From NCBI RefSeq assembly GCF_010974945.1, contig NZ_JAAIVB010000044.1, forward strand, positions 1-64,000: a DNA stretch of 64,000 nt, read 5' to 3'. Below the pieces are notes generated by a model. The model was not told where the DNA came from. It saw only the letters and a program-made list of their open reading frames with translations, and did no database searches. The translations under genes and the position numbers were made by a program. Below are positions 17,372 through 29,744 of this stretch, piece after piece. Numbering within the stretch: the stretch's first letter is position 1; every line of letters begins with the position of its first letter. The stretch is from Noviherbaspirillum galbum (GTDB lineage: Bacteria > Pseudomonadota > Gammaproteobacteria > Burkholderiales > Burkholderiaceae_D).

Positions 17372-18433
17372 ATGCCACGCACCGATGACCTTCGCATCCG
17401 CGAAATGAAAGAACTCATGCCGCCGTCCCACCTGATCCGCGAGTTCGCCTGCACGGAGAAGGTCTCCACGACGACGGCCAATGCGCGCCTGGCCCTGCAT
17501 CGCATCCTGCATGCCCAGGATGACCGGGTGATGGTGGTGATCGGACCTTGCTCGATCCATGACACGAAGGCCGCCATGGAGTATGCCCGCCGGCTCGTCG
17601 AGCAGCGCGAGCGCTTCAAGAACGAGCTCGAAATCGTGATGCGGGTGTATTTCGAGAAGCCGCGCACCACGGTGGGCTGGAAAGGGCTGATCAACGATCC
17701 CTACATGGACAACAGCTTCCGCATCAACGAAGGCCTGCGCCTGGCACGCGAGCTGCTGCTGAACATCAATGAACTGGGCTTGCCGGCCGGCACGGAATTC
17801 CTCGACGTGATCAGCCCGCAATATGTCGCCGACCTGATCAGCTGGGGCGCGATCGGCGCCCGCACCACCGAATCTCAGGTGCACCGCGAGCTCGCTTCCG
17901 GACTGTCCTGCCCGGTGGGTTTCAAGAACGGCACCGACGGCAACGTGAAGATCGCCATCGACGCCATCAAGGCCGCCTCGCAGCCCCACCATTTCCTGTC
18001 GGTGACGAAGGGCGGCCACTCCGCCATCGTTTCGACCAGCGGCAACGAGGATTGCCACATCATCCTGCGCGGCGGCAAGACGCCGAACTATGACGCCGCC
18101 AGCGTCGAGGCCGCCACGAAGGACATCTCCGCCGCCGGCCTGGCGTCGCGCCTGATGATCGACGCATCCCATGCCAACAGTTCGAAGAAGCCGGAAAACC
18201 AGGTGCCGGTATGCGCCGAGATCGGCCGCCAGATCGCCGGCGGCGACACGCGCATCGTCGGCGTGATGGTCGAGTCCCACCTCGTGGCGGGGCGCCAGGA
18301 CCTCGTGCCCGGCAAGGAATTGACCTACGGCCAGTCGGTGACCGACGGCTGCATCGACTGGGAAACGAGCGTGAAGGTGCTGGAAGGGCTGGCGGAATCG
18401 GTGAAGCAGCGCCGGCTCGCCGACGTGGAGTAA
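17372..18433 (+). CDS. aroG: 3-deoxy-7-phosphoheptulonate (DAHP) synthase, class I
   Basis: 353 residues, close to the usual 350. The enzyme condenses phosphoenolpyruvate and erythrose-4-phosphate in the first step of the shikimate pathway. Signatures include VVIGPCSIHD (about residues 51-60), MRVYFEKPRTTVGWKGLINDP (seen in part as YFEKPRTTVGWKG), GARTTESQVHRELASGLSCP and LMIDASHANSSKKPENQ. The ATG at 17372 has GGAG about nine bases upstream; a longer reading frame upstream crosses the leader and terminator and was rejected. Whether it is Phe- or Tyr-inhibited cannot be read here, but its leader is rich in both codons. Confidence 0.93.
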   Translation: MPRTDDLRIREMKELMPPSHLIREFACTEKVSTTTANARLALHRILHAQDDRVMVVIGPCSIHDTKAAMEYARRLVEQRERFKNELEIVMRVYFEKPRTTVGWKGLINDPYMDNSFRINEGLRLARELLLNINELGLPAGTEFLDVISPQYVADLISWGAIGARTTESQVHRELASGLSCPVGFKNGTDGNVKIAIDAIKAASQPHHFLSVTKGGHSAIVSTSGNEDCHIILRGGKTPNYDAASVEAATKDISAAGLASRLMIDASHANSSKKPENQVPVCAEIGRQIAGGDTRIVGVMVESHLVAGRQDLVPGKELTYGQSVTDGCIDWETSVKVLEGLAESVKQRRLADVE

Positions 18434-18522
18434 GCGCCGCGCTTGATGGAAGTCCTGTTGCAATGCCCTGTTCCCGACTATAACGAACTCAGGAAGGGTA
18501 GGGGCATCCGCAGGAGGCCATC

Positions 18523-19035
18523 ATGCGACGCAGACTGTACTTCATGTTGCCCGATGTGCCCAGCGCACGCGGCTTGCTGGACGAGCTGCTGCTGGCGCGC
18601 ATCGATGAAAGACATATCCATTTCTGGGCCAAGGACGGAACGCCCTTGCCCGACATGCCCGAAGCCAGTTTCCTGCAGAAGACCGACTTCGTGCATGGCA
18701 TCGAGACCGGCATGATCGTCGGCGGCGCCACCGGGGTCATCGTGGGCGGGCTGCTGGTGCAGTTTCCGCCGGCCGGCCTGCAGATCTCGACCTTCGCCGT
18801 CCTCGTCGGCGGACTGGCGGGCACCCTGTTCGGCGCCTGGGCATCCGGCATGGTGGCGGCGGCGATTCCGAACTCCCGGCTCAAGGGCTTCCAGGACAGC
18901 ATCGAACACGGCCAGGTTCTGCTGATCGTCGACGTCCCGGCCCGCCGGGTGGAAGACATCGAGGAAATGGTGGAAAGACGCCATCCGGATTACCGCTTCG
19001 GCGGCGTGGAACCGCACGTACCGGCGTTTCCGTAG
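18523..19035 (+). CDS. Conserved membrane protein with glycine-rich spans
   Basis: 170 residues. A cytoplasmic N-terminal domain (residues 1-65) is followed by two glycine-rich hydrophobic spans, GMIVGGATGVIVGGLLVQF and FAVLVGGLAGTLFGAWASGM. A soluble C-terminal part contains QVLLIVDVPARRVEDIEEMV. The pattern of a small alpha/beta domain plus a Gly-zipper hairpin resembles DUF1269/general-stress (YflT-like) proteins, but the family assignment is tentative. It is 89 bases after aroG and faces the YajQ-type gene convergently. Confidence 0.75.
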   Translation: MRRRLYFMLPDVPSARGLLDELLLARIDERHIHFWAKDGTPLPDMPEASFLQKTDFVHGIETGMIVGGATGVIVGGLLVQFPPAGLQISTFAVLVGGLAGTLFGAWASGMVAAAIPNSRLKGFQDSIEHGQVLLIVDVPARRVEDIEEMVERRHPDYRFGGVEPHVPAFP

Positions 19036-19049
19036 GAAGCCGGCAGGAT

Positions 19050-19535
19050 TCAGTCGCGGAAGTTGTTGAAGTCCAGCGGCAGGTCCTTGACGTCCTTGCG
19101 CAGCATGGCGATCGCCGCCTGGAGATCGTCGCGCTTGGCGCCGGTGACCCGCACCGCGTCGCCCTGGATGCTGGCCTGCACCTTCATCTTGCTGTCCTTG
19201 ATCAGCTTGACGATCTTTTTCGCATCCTCGGACTCGATGCCGTTGCGGATCTTGATCACCTGCTTGACCTTGTCGCCGCCGATCTTTTCGATCTTGCCGA
19301 TGTCGAGGAAGCGCACGTCGACGTTGCGCTTGACCATCTTGCCGGTCAGGACGTCGCGCACCTGGGTAAGCTGGAAATCGCTGTCGGCATAGGCGGTGAT
19401 TTCGCGTTCCTTCTGTTCGACGCGGGCATCGGTGCCCTTGAAATCGAAGCGGGTGGTGATTTCCTTCATCGATTGATCGACCGCGTTCTTGACTTCCACG
19501 AGGTTGGCTTCGCAAACGACATCAAAGGAGGGCAT
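19050..19535 (-). CDS. YajQ-family nucleotide-binding protein
   Basis: 161 residues from the ATG at 19535. [20 protein letters not shown] at the start, [10 protein letters not shown], and [20 protein letters not shown] are strongly conserved in the YajQ/DUF520 family. Members have two ferredoxin-like domains and bind nucleic acid or cyclic di-GMP in some bacteria. The family's role is still poorly defined, so no specific function is assigned. It is divergent from murB across 148 bases. Confidence 0.92.
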   Translation of the reverse strand: MPSFDVVCEANLVEVKNAVDQSMKEITTRFDFKGTDARVEQKEREITAYADSDFQLTQVRDVLTGKMVKRNVDVRFLDIGKIEKIGGDKVKQVIKIRNGIESEDAKKIVKLIKDSKMKVQASIQGDAVRVTGAKRDDLQAAIAMLRKDVKDLPLDFNNFRD

Positions 19536-19668
19536 GGCTGTTCTTTCTACGGAAATAATGGTCGGAAAATGCACGCAAGGCCCGCGGCGGGTCTTGCGAT
19601 TCGTACAAGCGGCAATTTTAGCGGACTAAAATCGGACCGGCTAGACGAGGCGCAGAGTCTTCTCGGAC

Positions 19669-19674
19669 TATAAT
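19669..19674 (+). promoter_or_regulatory. Candidate -10 element placing the murB start near +1
   Basis: A perfect TATAAT ends nine bases before the murB ATG at 19684, and no Shine-Dalgarno is visible between. Initiation at the usual distance would give a leader of zero to a few bases. The -35 region is weak, which limits confidence. Confidence 0.4.
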
Positions 19675-19683
19675 CTGCGCCCT

Positions 19684-20730
19684 ATGAGCGCATCTCCTTC
19701 CTCCCTTCCCATCCAGTCCGGCATCTCGCTGCGCCAATGCAATACCTTCGGCATCGACGCCAGCGCGCGCGCCTACCTCAGGGTGGATGGGCCGGACGTC
19801 CTGCAACAACTCCGGCAACTGCGGCAAGACGCCCGTTTGATGGCCATGCCGCGCCTGGTGCTGGGCGGCGGCAGCAACATCCTGCTCACCGGCGACGTCG
19901 ACGGGCTGGTGCTGCACATGGCAAACCGGGGTATCGACGTGGTCGGCGAGGATGATCAGGCTACCTACGTGCGGGCGGCCGCCGGGGAAAGCTGGGATGG
20001 TTTTGTGCAGGAAACACTGCGCCGCGGACTGGGCGGCCTGGAAAACCTGTCGCTGATTCCCGGCAGCGTCGGCGCCTCGCCCATCCAGAACATCGGTGCC
20101 TACGGTATCGAGGTCAAGGATACCTTCCACAGCCTGACGGCCTTCGACCTGCTGACCGGCGACCTGCTGGTGCTTGACAAGCCTGCCTGCGGATTCGGCT
20201 ACCGGGACAGCGTTTTCAAGCATGCCTTGCGCGATCGCGCGGTGATCGTCGATGTCACCTTCGCCTTGCCCAAGAGGTGGCAGGCCAACACCCGCTATGC
20301 CGACGTCGCGCAGGAACTCGCGTCGCGCGGCATCGACGCCCCGGCACCGCGCGACATTGCCGACGCGGTCATCGGCATCCGCACCCGCAAGCTGCCCGAT
20401 CCCGCGAAGATCGGCAATGCCGGCAGCTTCTTCAAGAACCCCGTGGTCCCGGCCGAGCGGCGCAATGCCTTGCTGGAATCGCATCCGGCGCTCGTGAGTC
20501 ATGTCCAGCCTGACGGCAGCTACAAGCTCGCGGCCGGCTGGCTGATCGACCAGTGCGGATGGAAGGGAAAGACGCTGGGCGCGGCCGGGGTGTACGAGAA
20601 GCAGGCCCTAGTGCTGGTGAATCGCGGTGGTGCGACCGGGAAGGATATTGCCGACCTGGCGGCGGCGATACAGCGGGATGTGATGGTGAAATTTGGCGTG
20701 ATGCTGGAACCGGAACCGGTGTTTGTTTGA
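19684..20730 (+). CDS. murB: UDP-N-acetylenolpyruvoylglucosamine reductase
   Basis: 348 residues, matching type I MurB. This cytosolic FAD enzyme reduces UDP-GlcNAc-enolpyruvate to UDP-MurNAc in peptidoglycan synthesis. Visible blocks are NTFGIDASARAYL at the N-terminus, LVLGGGSNILL (FAD-binding), GLENLSLIPGSVGASPIQNIGAYG (part: IPGSVGASPIQNIGAYG), and GNAGSFFKNPVV, which holds the proton-donor Ser. The C-terminal GWLIDQCGWKGKTLGAAGVY block is also intact. It appears monocistronic and ends before a repeat-bearing convergent gap. Confidence 0.94.
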   Translation: MSASPSSLPIQSGISLRQCNTFGIDASARAYLRVDGPDVLQQLRQLRQDARLMAMPRLVLGGGSNILLTGDVDGLVLHMANRGIDVVGEDDQATYVRAAAGESWDGFVQETLRRGLGGLENLSLIPGSVGASPIQNIGAYGIEVKDTFHSLTAFDLLTGDLLVLDKPACGFGYRDSVFKHALRDRAVIVDVTFALPKRWQANTRYADVAQELASRGIDAPAPRDIADAVIGIRTRKLPDPAKIGNAGSFFKNPVVPAERRNALLESHPALVSHVQPDGSYKLAAGWLIDQCGWKGKTLGAAGVYEKQALVLVNRGGATGKDIADLAAAIQRDVMVKFGVMLEPEPVFV

Positions 20731-20781
20731 CGGCCGCAGGCCGCAGATAACTCCCTCCCTTTCAAGAAACCTCTGCCATTG

Positions 20782-20930
20782 TTCCCACCCCTTCAAGGGG
20801 AGGGTTGGGGTTGGGATGGGTTTCCGGCGCGAGCAAAGGACGTCGTTGCCATCGCTAGCGAACTAAATGCCGTTTGTTGAACACGACCGAACCCCATCCC
20901 CACCCTAACCTCCCCTTGAAGGGGAGGGGA
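20782..20930. repeat. Two facing copies of a CCCCTTNAAGGGG repeat forming a large inverted repeat
   Basis: CCCCTTCAAGGGG at 20788-20800 is followed by AGGGTTGGGGTTGGGATGGG. The arm at about 20890-20930 carries the reverse complement (CCCCATCCCCACCCTAACC, then TCCCCTTGAAGGGGA). Each arm is itself palindromic and the two arms of about 40 bases are inverted about a 68-base spacer. Other copies of the core are at 42027 and 62089. It occupies the convergent gap between murB and ppnP, where it may end both transcripts. Confidence 0.75.
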
Positions 20931-20999
20931 TTTTACGGAGGGAATTTGAAAAGGAGAGGGTTTGGCGGACGAAACTTCAAGGGATGGAGATTAATCCTT

Positions 21000-21320
21000 T
21001 CACCCCGCCACAAAGTGGCAAACGTAATCCAGCGTCTCCAGCGTCTCGATATCAAAGCTCGAATTCCCCGGCACCTCGAAGCGTTGCCCTCCCTCGAAGC
21101 TCTTCCACTCAGTCTCGCCCTTGAGACGAATCCTGCACTTACCCGCATTCAGCTCCATGATTTCCGGCGCGCCGGTGTTGAAGGTCAGGGAGGACGGGAA
21201 GATCACGCCGATGGTTTTCTTCGTGCCGTCGGCGAAGAGGACGGTGTGGGAAACGCACTTGCCGTCGAAGTAGAGGTTGGCCTTCTTGACGACGGAAACG
21301 TTGTCGAATTGTGTGGTCAT
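21000..21320 (-). CDS. ppnP: Pyrimidine/purine nucleoside phosphorylase, PpnP (DUF1255) family
   Basis: 106 residues, a single small cupin. Conserved blocks include [53 protein letters not shown] and the cupin end [12 protein letters not shown]. YaiE/PpnP enzymes phosphorolyse a range of nucleosides. The gene lies 18 bases downstream of argG on the same strand, so it may be read as the last gene of the argF-argG unit. Confidence 0.88.
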   Translation of the reverse strand: MTTQFDNVSVVKKANLYFDGKCVSHTVLFADGTKKTIGVIFPSSLTFNTGAPEIMELNAGKCRIRLKGETEWKSFEGGQRFEVPGNSSFDIETLETLDYVCHFVAG

Positions 21321-21338
21321 GATGATTGTCGATGAGGG

Positions 21339-24658
<3,320 letters not shown>

Positions 24659-24683
24659 GCCTGGATCATTTCCGGTTAGAGCC

Positions 24684-25043
24684 TCAGCGCTGGCGGTAGA
24701 TCGCATCGACCTTGGCGGCGGCGATGAAATCGTTTTCCGAAATGCCGCCCTTGCCGCCGTTGACCGAGTGGGTATCGAAGCGGGCAACGACGCGGTTGTA
24801 GGTGACGGTCAGCTCGGGATGATGGTCGTCCGCGTGGATCACCCAGGCGATGGCGTTCACGAAGGCCAGGGTCTCGTAGTAATTCTTGAAATCGAAGCTG
24901 CGGACGATCTTGCCGTCCTGCAGCGTCCAGCCTTCGACCGCGGCGAGGTATTGGGAGATCTCGGCGTCGGACAGGCCTTGTTCGAGATGGCGTCCTTTTT
25001 TCTGGATGAGTTCTGCGGCGGTGACCATGTCAGGGGATGTCAT
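24684..25043 (-). CDS. phhB: Pterin-4a-carbinolamine dehydratase
   Basis: 119 residues. The family motif [E/D]-x(3)-H-x(3)-H-[H/P]-x-W-like region is seen as [20 protein letters not shown], followed by [22 protein letters not shown]/DCoH enzymes dehydrate 4a-hydroxytetrahydrobiopterin formed by aromatic amino acid hydroxylases. No phenylalanine hydroxylase gene is nearby, so its partner lies elsewhere or it has another role. Its start overlaps the end of the M48 protease gene by four bases. Confidence 0.9.
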   Translation of the reverse strand: MTSPDMVTAAELIQKKGRHLEQGLSDAEISQYLAAVEGWTLQDGKIVRSFDFKNYYETLAFVNAIAWVIHADDHHPELTVTYNRVVARFDTHSVNGGKGGISENDFIAAAKVDAIYRQR

Positions 25044-26299
25044 TGTTGGGCAAGCAGGTGGTGGATCCGCACGCTGGCCGGCGGATGCGAATCATAGAAG
25101 GCGGAATGCACCGGATCGGGCGTCAGCGTCGAGGCGTTGTCTTCGTAGAGCTTGACCAGCGCCGAGACCAGGTCTTGCGGATCGGTATGCTTCGCGGCGA
25201 AGGCGTCGGCTTCGAATTCATGCTTGCGCGAGGTCAGCGAGGCGATAGGCGACAACAGGAAGGTGAAGACCGGCAGCGTCAGCATGAACAGCAGCAAGGC
25301 CATGGCGTCGTTGTTCCCGAGCAGCATCGGATCGACGCCGAGGCCGGTATAGAACCAGACCTGCGTCTTGAGATAACCAAGCAGGGCAAGAAAGCCGAGC
25401 GACATCGCGAACATCACGCCGATGCGCTTGATGATGTGCTTGAGCTTGAAGTGGCCGAGTTCGTGCGCCAGCACCGCCTCGATTTCCGACGGCGCCAGGC
25501 GCGCCAGCAGGGTGTCGAAGAAGACGATGCGCTTGGCGGCGCCGAAGCCGGAAAAATAGGCATTGCCGTGGGCGCTGCGCTTGGAGCCATCCATTACGAA
25601 CAGGCCTTTCGACGCGAAGCCGACGCGGCTCATCAGGCTTTCGATGCGGGCGCGCAGTGACTCGTCCTGCAGCGGCGTGAACTTGTTGAACAGCGGCTGG
25701 ATGACGGTCGGGAAGATCACCAGCATCAGCAGCTGGAAGCCGGTCCAGACCACCCAGGCGTACAGCCACCACAGGTCGCCCGCCTTGCCCATCAGCGACA
25801 GGATCACCCACAGCAGCGGCAATCCGATCACCGCGCCGATCAGGGTCTGCTTCACCAGGTCGGAAACGAAGAGCTTGATGGTCATCTTGTTGAAGCCGAA
25901 ACGGGCTTCGAGCTTGAACTGGCGATGGTAGTCGAAGGGCAGTTCGATCAGACCGGAAATCAGGGCGAAGGCGGCGATCAGGGCGATCTGGTAGGTCATG
26001 CCGGGGCCGGTCAGGCGGTGGATGTGCACCGACAGCCACTGCAGCCCGCCGAGCAGGGTGAAGCCCATGAGCACCGCGGTGTTCACCGCCAGATGCACCA
26101 GCGAGAGATGGGTGCGCGCGACGGTATAGTCGGCCGCCTTCTGGTGCGCCGACAAGGGAATCTTTTCCGCGAACTCAGCCGGCACCGCGTGGCGGTGCGC
26201 CAGCACGTGCCTCACGTGGCGCGAGGCGAGCCACAGGCGGACCAGGAGGGTCGCGGCCACGAAACCGATGAACAACACTGAAAATGCGAAGGGGGTCAT
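25040..26299 (-). CDS. M48-family zinc metalloprotease, Ste24-like
   Basis: 419 residues from the ATG at 26299. Several membrane spans occupy the first 200 residues (MTPFAFSVLFIGFVAATLLV at the start). The zinc motif HELGH is in VLAHELGHFKLKHIIKR (about residue 280), and the third ligand is in the downstream HEFEADAFA. Preceding HGNAYFSGFGAAKRIVFFDT is conserved in Ste24/CAAX-protease-type M48 enzymes. The length and domain order favour Ste24 over the shorter HtpX. It is probably an inner-membrane quality-control protease. The divergent neighbour is orn, only 43 bases away. Confidence 0.9.
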   Translation of the reverse strand: MTPFAFSVLFIGFVAATLLVRLWLASRHVRHVLAHRHAVPAEFAEKIPLSAHQKAADYTVARTHLSLVHLAVNTAVLMGFTLLGGLQWLSVHIHRLTGPGMTYQIALIAAFALISGLIELPFDYHRQFKLEARFGFNKMTIKLFVSDLVKQTLIGAVIGLPLLWVILSLMGKAGDLWWLYAWVVWTGFQLLMLVIFPTVIQPLFNKFTPLQDESLRARIESLMSRVGFASKGLFVMDGSKRSAHGNAYFSGFGAAKRIVFFDTLLARLAPSEIEAVLAHELGHFKLKHIIKRIGVMFAMSLGFLALLGYLKTQVWFYTGLGVDPMLLGNNDAMALLLFMLTLPVFTFLLSPIASLTSRKHEFEADAFAAKHTDPQDLVSALVKLYEDNASTLTPDPVHSAFYDSHPPASVRIHHLLAQQ

Positions 26300-26342
26300 C
26301 CTGAAGCTGTGAGAAAATGGCGGCTTGCCAAGGAAATCAATT

Positions 26343-26957
26343 ATGTCACAAGCTACCGAATCCATTCCTTCCAACGCCGCCGCGACGAATCAGGAGGACG
26401 CCCGCACGGCCATCCGCCCCAATGAATTCAATCTCGTCTGGGTCGATATGGAAATGACCGGCCTCGACCCCGACAACGACCGCATCATCGAAGTGGCCGT
26501 TGTTGTCACGGATTCATCGTTGAACGTGCTCGCCGAAGGACCGGTGTTTGCGATCCACCAGCCGGACGAGGTGCTTGACCGCATGGATGCCTGGAACAAG
26601 GGCACCCACGGCCGCTCCGGCCTGATCGACCGCGTCAAGGCATCGACGGTAAGCGAGGCGGATGCGGAAGCGGCGCTAATCGATTTCCTCAAGACCTACG
26701 TGCCGTCCGGCAAATCGCCGATGTGCGGCAATTCCATCTGCCAGGACCGTCGCTTCATGGCGCGCGGCATGCCGAAGCTGGAGGAGTTTTTCCACTATCG
26801 CAACCTCGACGTGTCCACGCTCAAGGAACTCGTGAGGCGCTGGAAGCCGGAAATCGCCGGCGGCTTCAAGAAGGCGCAGAAGCATACCGCGCTGGCCGAC
26901 ATCATGGAATCCATCGACGAGCTGCGTTACTACCGCGAACATTTCCTGAAGGTATAA
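26343..26957 (+). CDS. orn: Oligoribonuclease
   Basis: 204 residues from the ATG at 26343, with AAGGAA upstream; the extra N-terminal 27 residues relative to E. coli Orn are Ser/Asn/Ala-rich. This DEDDh 3'-5' exonuclease degrades 2-5-base RNAs and pGpG. The active-site Asp and Glu are in [20 protein letters not shown], the second Asp is near [10 protein letters not shown], and the final His/Asp are in [12 protein letters not shown]. Confidence 0.94.
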   Translation: MSQATESIPSNAAATNQEDARTAIRPNEFNLVWVDMEMTGLDPDNDRIIEVAVVVTDSSLNVLAEGPVFAIHQPDEVLDRMDAWNKGTHGRSGLIDRVKASTVSEADAEAALIDFLKTYVPSGKSPMCGNSICQDRRFMARGMPKLEEFFHYRNLDVSTLKELVRRWKPEIAGGFKKAQKHTALADIMESIDELRYYREHFLKV

Positions 26958-27114
26958 GCCCCGGCCGCGCGACCGCCTGCCCGTTTGACCGCTTTCCCGG
27001 ACTTCGCCGGCATGGGAACGTCCGCCTTGCCGGCATGACAGCGTGGTGACGGGCGGCGCATAACGCTGTACACTTCTGCCCCTTCTTTTCCGCACCCATT
27101 TTTCAAGGCGCAAC

Positions 27115-28788
27115 ATGGCCTCCGACGACCTCCCCCAGACCGACATCATCGACGCGCAGCAGGACGCCGCCGAACCGCGCAAGGTATCCACCGACCTGAT
27201 CACCAGGGAAGTGGCGCGCCGCCGCACCTTCGGCATCATCTCCCACCCCGACGCCGGCAAGACCACGCTGACCGAGAAGCTCCTGCTGTTCTCGGGCGCG
27301 ATCCAGCTCGCCGGCACGGTGAAGGCGCGCAAGAGCGGCCGGCACGCCACCTCGGACTGGATGGAAATCGAAAAGCAGCGCGGCATCTCGGTCGCCAGCT
27401 CGGTCATGCAGTTCGAATACCGTGACCACGTGGTGAACCTGCTCGACACCCCGGGCCACCAGGATTTCTCGGAAGATACCTACCGCGTGCTGACCGCCGT
27501 CGACTCGGCGCTGATGGTGATCGACGCGGCAAAGGGCGTGGAAGAGCAGACCATCAAGCTGCTCAACGTCTGCCGCATGCGCGCCACACCCATCCTGACC
27601 TTCATGAACAAAATGGACCGCGAGACCCGCGATCCGCTGGAGCTGCTAGACGAAGTCGAATCGGTGCTCAAGATCCAGTGCGCGCCGGTCACCTGGCCGA
27701 TCGGCATGGGCAAGAATTTCCGCGGCGTTTACCACCTGCTGCGCGATGAAATCCTGCTGTTCCGCGCCGGCGAGGAACGCGCGGACCAGGAATTCGAAGT
27801 GGTGAAGGGCATCGACAATCCGCGCCTGGCGGAAATGTTCCCGATGGAAATCGAACAGCTCAAGATGGAAGTCGAGCTGGTCCATGGCGCCTCGCATCCC
27901 TTCGACCTCGACGCCTTCCTCGCGGGAACCCAGACACCCGTGTTCTTCGGTTCCGCGATCAACAACTTCGGCGTGCGGGAAATCCTGAATGCGCTGCTCG
28001 ACTGGGCGCCCGCGCCGCGCCATCGCGACGCCAGCGTGCGCGCGGTGGAGCCCGTGGAAGCACCGTTCACCGGCTTCGTCTTCAAGATCCAGGCGAACAT
28101 GGACCCCGCGCACCGCGACCGCATCGCCTTCCTGCGCGTCTGTTCCGGCCGCTTCGAGCGCGGCATGCGCATCAAGCACCTGCGCCTGAACCGCGACATC
28201 AAGGTCTCTAGCGTGGTGACCTTCATGGCCTCGAGCCGGGAGCAGGTGGAAGAAGCCTATGCCGGCGACATCATCGGCCTGCCCAACCACGGCAACATGC
28301 AGATCGGCGACAGCTTTTCCGAGGGCGAGGTGCTGCAGTTCACCGGCATCCCGTATTTCGCGCCGGACTTTTTCCGCATCGTGCGCATCCGCAACCCGCT
28401 CAAGATCAAGCAGCTCCACAAGGGCTTGCAGCAGCTGGGCGAGGAGGGCGCGGTGCAGGTGTTCAAGCCGGTGCACGGCGGCGACCTGATCCTCGGCGCG
28501 GTCGGCGTGCTGCAGTTCGAAGTGGTGGCGAGCCGCCTGATGAACGAGTACGGTGTCGACGCGGTGTTCGAGACCGCCAGCATCAGCAGCGCGCGCTGGG
28601 TTTCCAGCGACGACAAGAAGGCGCTCGCCGATTTCGAGCGCTCGTCCGCCGGGGCGAACATCGCCTTCGACGCCGCCGGCAACATGGCTTACCTGGCAAG
28701 TTCCGGCGTGAACCTGAGGCTGACCCAGGAGCGCTGGCCGCAGATTACCTTCCATGCTACCCGCGAGCACGCCGTCAAGATCGGCTGA
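27115..28788 (+). CDS. prfC: Peptide chain release factor 3
   Basis: 557 residues. RF3 is a translational GTPase that recycles RF1/RF2 after peptide release. G1 is SHPDAGKTT (about residues 43-51), G3 is [16 protein letters not shown] and G4 is FMNKMDR; the C-terminal RF3 domain follows. The first 30 residues, before [20 protein letters not shown], are a non-conserved acidic extension. No close operon partner is evident. Confidence 0.95.
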   Translation: MASDDLPQTDIIDAQQDAAEPRKVSTDLITREVARRRTFGIISHPDAGKTTLTEKLLLFSGAIQLAGTVKARKSGRHATSDWMEIEKQRGISVASSVMQFEYRDHVVNLLDTPGHQDFSEDTYRVLTAVDSALMVIDAAKGVEEQTIKLLNVCRMRATPILTFMNKMDRETRDPLELLDEVESVLKIQCAPVTWPIGMGKNFRGVYHLLRDEILLFRAGEERADQEFEVVKGIDNPRLAEMFPMEIEQLKMEVELVHGASHPFDLDAFLAGTQTPVFFGSAINNFGVREILNALLDWAPAPRHRDASVRAVEPVEAPFTGFVFKIQANMDPAHRDRIAFLRVCSGRFERGMRIKHLRLNRDIKVSSVVTFMASSREQVEEAYAGDIIGLPNHGNMQIGDSFSEGEVLQFTGIPYFAPDFFRIVRIRNPLKIKQLHKGLQQLGEEGAVQVFKPVHGGDLILGAVGVLQFEVVASRLMNEYGVDAVFETASISSARWVSSDDKKALADFERSSAGANIAFDAAGNMAYLASSGVNLRLTQERWPQITFHATREHAVKIG

Positions 28789-28918
28789 GGCCCGCGCCCG
28801 GCGCCTCCTGAGCGGGGCGCGTCCCCACGGACGGCGGTTTGCGGCGCTGCGTGATCGCATGCGTTCATAGCGTTTTCGTGAGATTAGGAAGAAGTTTCGC
28901 CGATCTCCAAAAACGCGA

Positions 28919-28932
28919 TTGATAAAAATCAA
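28919..28932. promoter_or_regulatory. Perfect FNR/ANR-type box
   Basis: TTGATAAAAATCAA equals the FNR consensus TTGAT-N4-ATCAA. TATACT at 28954-28959 lies where a -10 hexamer would place the box centre about 40-41 bases upstream of transcription start, the class II activator position. The downstream gene begins at 29054. Confidence 0.7.
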
Positions 28933-28999
28933 AGGGTGTTTCCTTGGTGAGCATATACTCACCTGACGCCCTTTTTCCGCTCTTCTTCCAATCCACTTT

Positions 29000-29021
29000 C
29001 CGTACGGTAGCTACCGAACGG
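29000..29021. promoter_or_regulatory. Near-perfect palindrome in the 5' leader of the hemerythrin-like gene
   Basis: CCGTACGGTAGCTACCGAACGG is palindromic except for one position pair. It lies between the predicted transcription start and the start codon at 29054, so it could be a second operator or an RNA hairpin. Confidence 0.4.
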
Positions 29022-29053
29022 CGGAGGGCTGTTTTCGTTTTTCAGGAGTGTTC

Positions 29054-29626
29054 ATGCTGACCGCCACGTATTCTCTCGTCGCCATTTCCGCCGAACAGGA
29101 CACCGCACGCAGCATTCTTCATCGCCTCCAGCAGCACATCCAGAACGTCTGGCACAGCGTTCACAACATCGATCTCGCCTTCCTGGGATCGTGCTTCGAG
29201 AAGGTTTTTCAGTTCGACGACTTCTGCCGCCGGCGCAAGCTGGAAGTCCATGTGATCCCGGCTCTCAAGCGCGTTACGCGCGAAGCCGACGATCTCATCG
29301 ACCAGCTTGACGCGCTCGGCGCCGCCAGTCTCGTCTTCGTCCGCTCGACTTTCGAACATTTCAAGAAGGTCGTGGACCTGGGTACGGCGCGCGCTCACGA
29401 GATGGTCACCGCCATGGAGCTATACACCGGTGAAATGGCGACCCGGCTCAAGCGTGAAGAGGAAGAATTGTTTCCTCTGATGCGCCGCAGTTTCTCGGTG
29501 GAAGACTGGTTCGCCATCGCTTCCTGCTTCCTGGCGGAGGATGGCGGCCCGCACAAGGGACGCCAGATTTCCCGCAAGCCGCAGCGCGGTTCCGTGAAGA
29601 ACAACTCGCGCTACACGCTCAACTGA
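29054..29626 (+). CDS. Hemerythrin-like helical protein lacking the usual iron ligands
   Basis: 190 residues from the ATG at 29054, with AGGAG five bases upstream. It is predicted all-helical. Its segment YTGEMATRLKREEEELFPLM, then RRSFSVEDW (residues 124-152), aligns without gaps to YASQYFEHMTLEEKIILPAA, then QQSFTEQDW, in the hemerythrin encoded at 16479. The iron-ligand His133 of that protein is replaced by Arg131, and the early HEH motif appears lost. It is thus inferred to be a divergent hemerythrin fold that may not bind iron. A basic, Gly/Pro/Lys-rich C-terminal tail follows. A perfect FNR box upstream suggests oxygen-responsive expression. Confidence 0.75.
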   Translation: MLTATYSLVAISAEQDTARSILHRLQQHIQNVWHSVHNIDLAFLGSCFEKVFQFDDFCRRRKLEVHVIPALKRVTREADDLIDQLDALGAASLVFVRSTFEHFKKVVDLGTARAHEMVTAMELYTGEMATRLKREEEELFPLMRRSFSVEDWFAIASCFLAEDGGPHKGRQISRKPQRGSVKNNSRYTLN

Positions 29627-29744
29627 GGCCGTTTCGGGGACATGCCGCAATGGCATGTCCATTCCCCCGGCATGCCGTGGCATTCTCTGCCAAGGCGGTT
29701 GCCGACACTTGCATGCCACGGCCTTTCTTGGCATGGTGTCGCCC

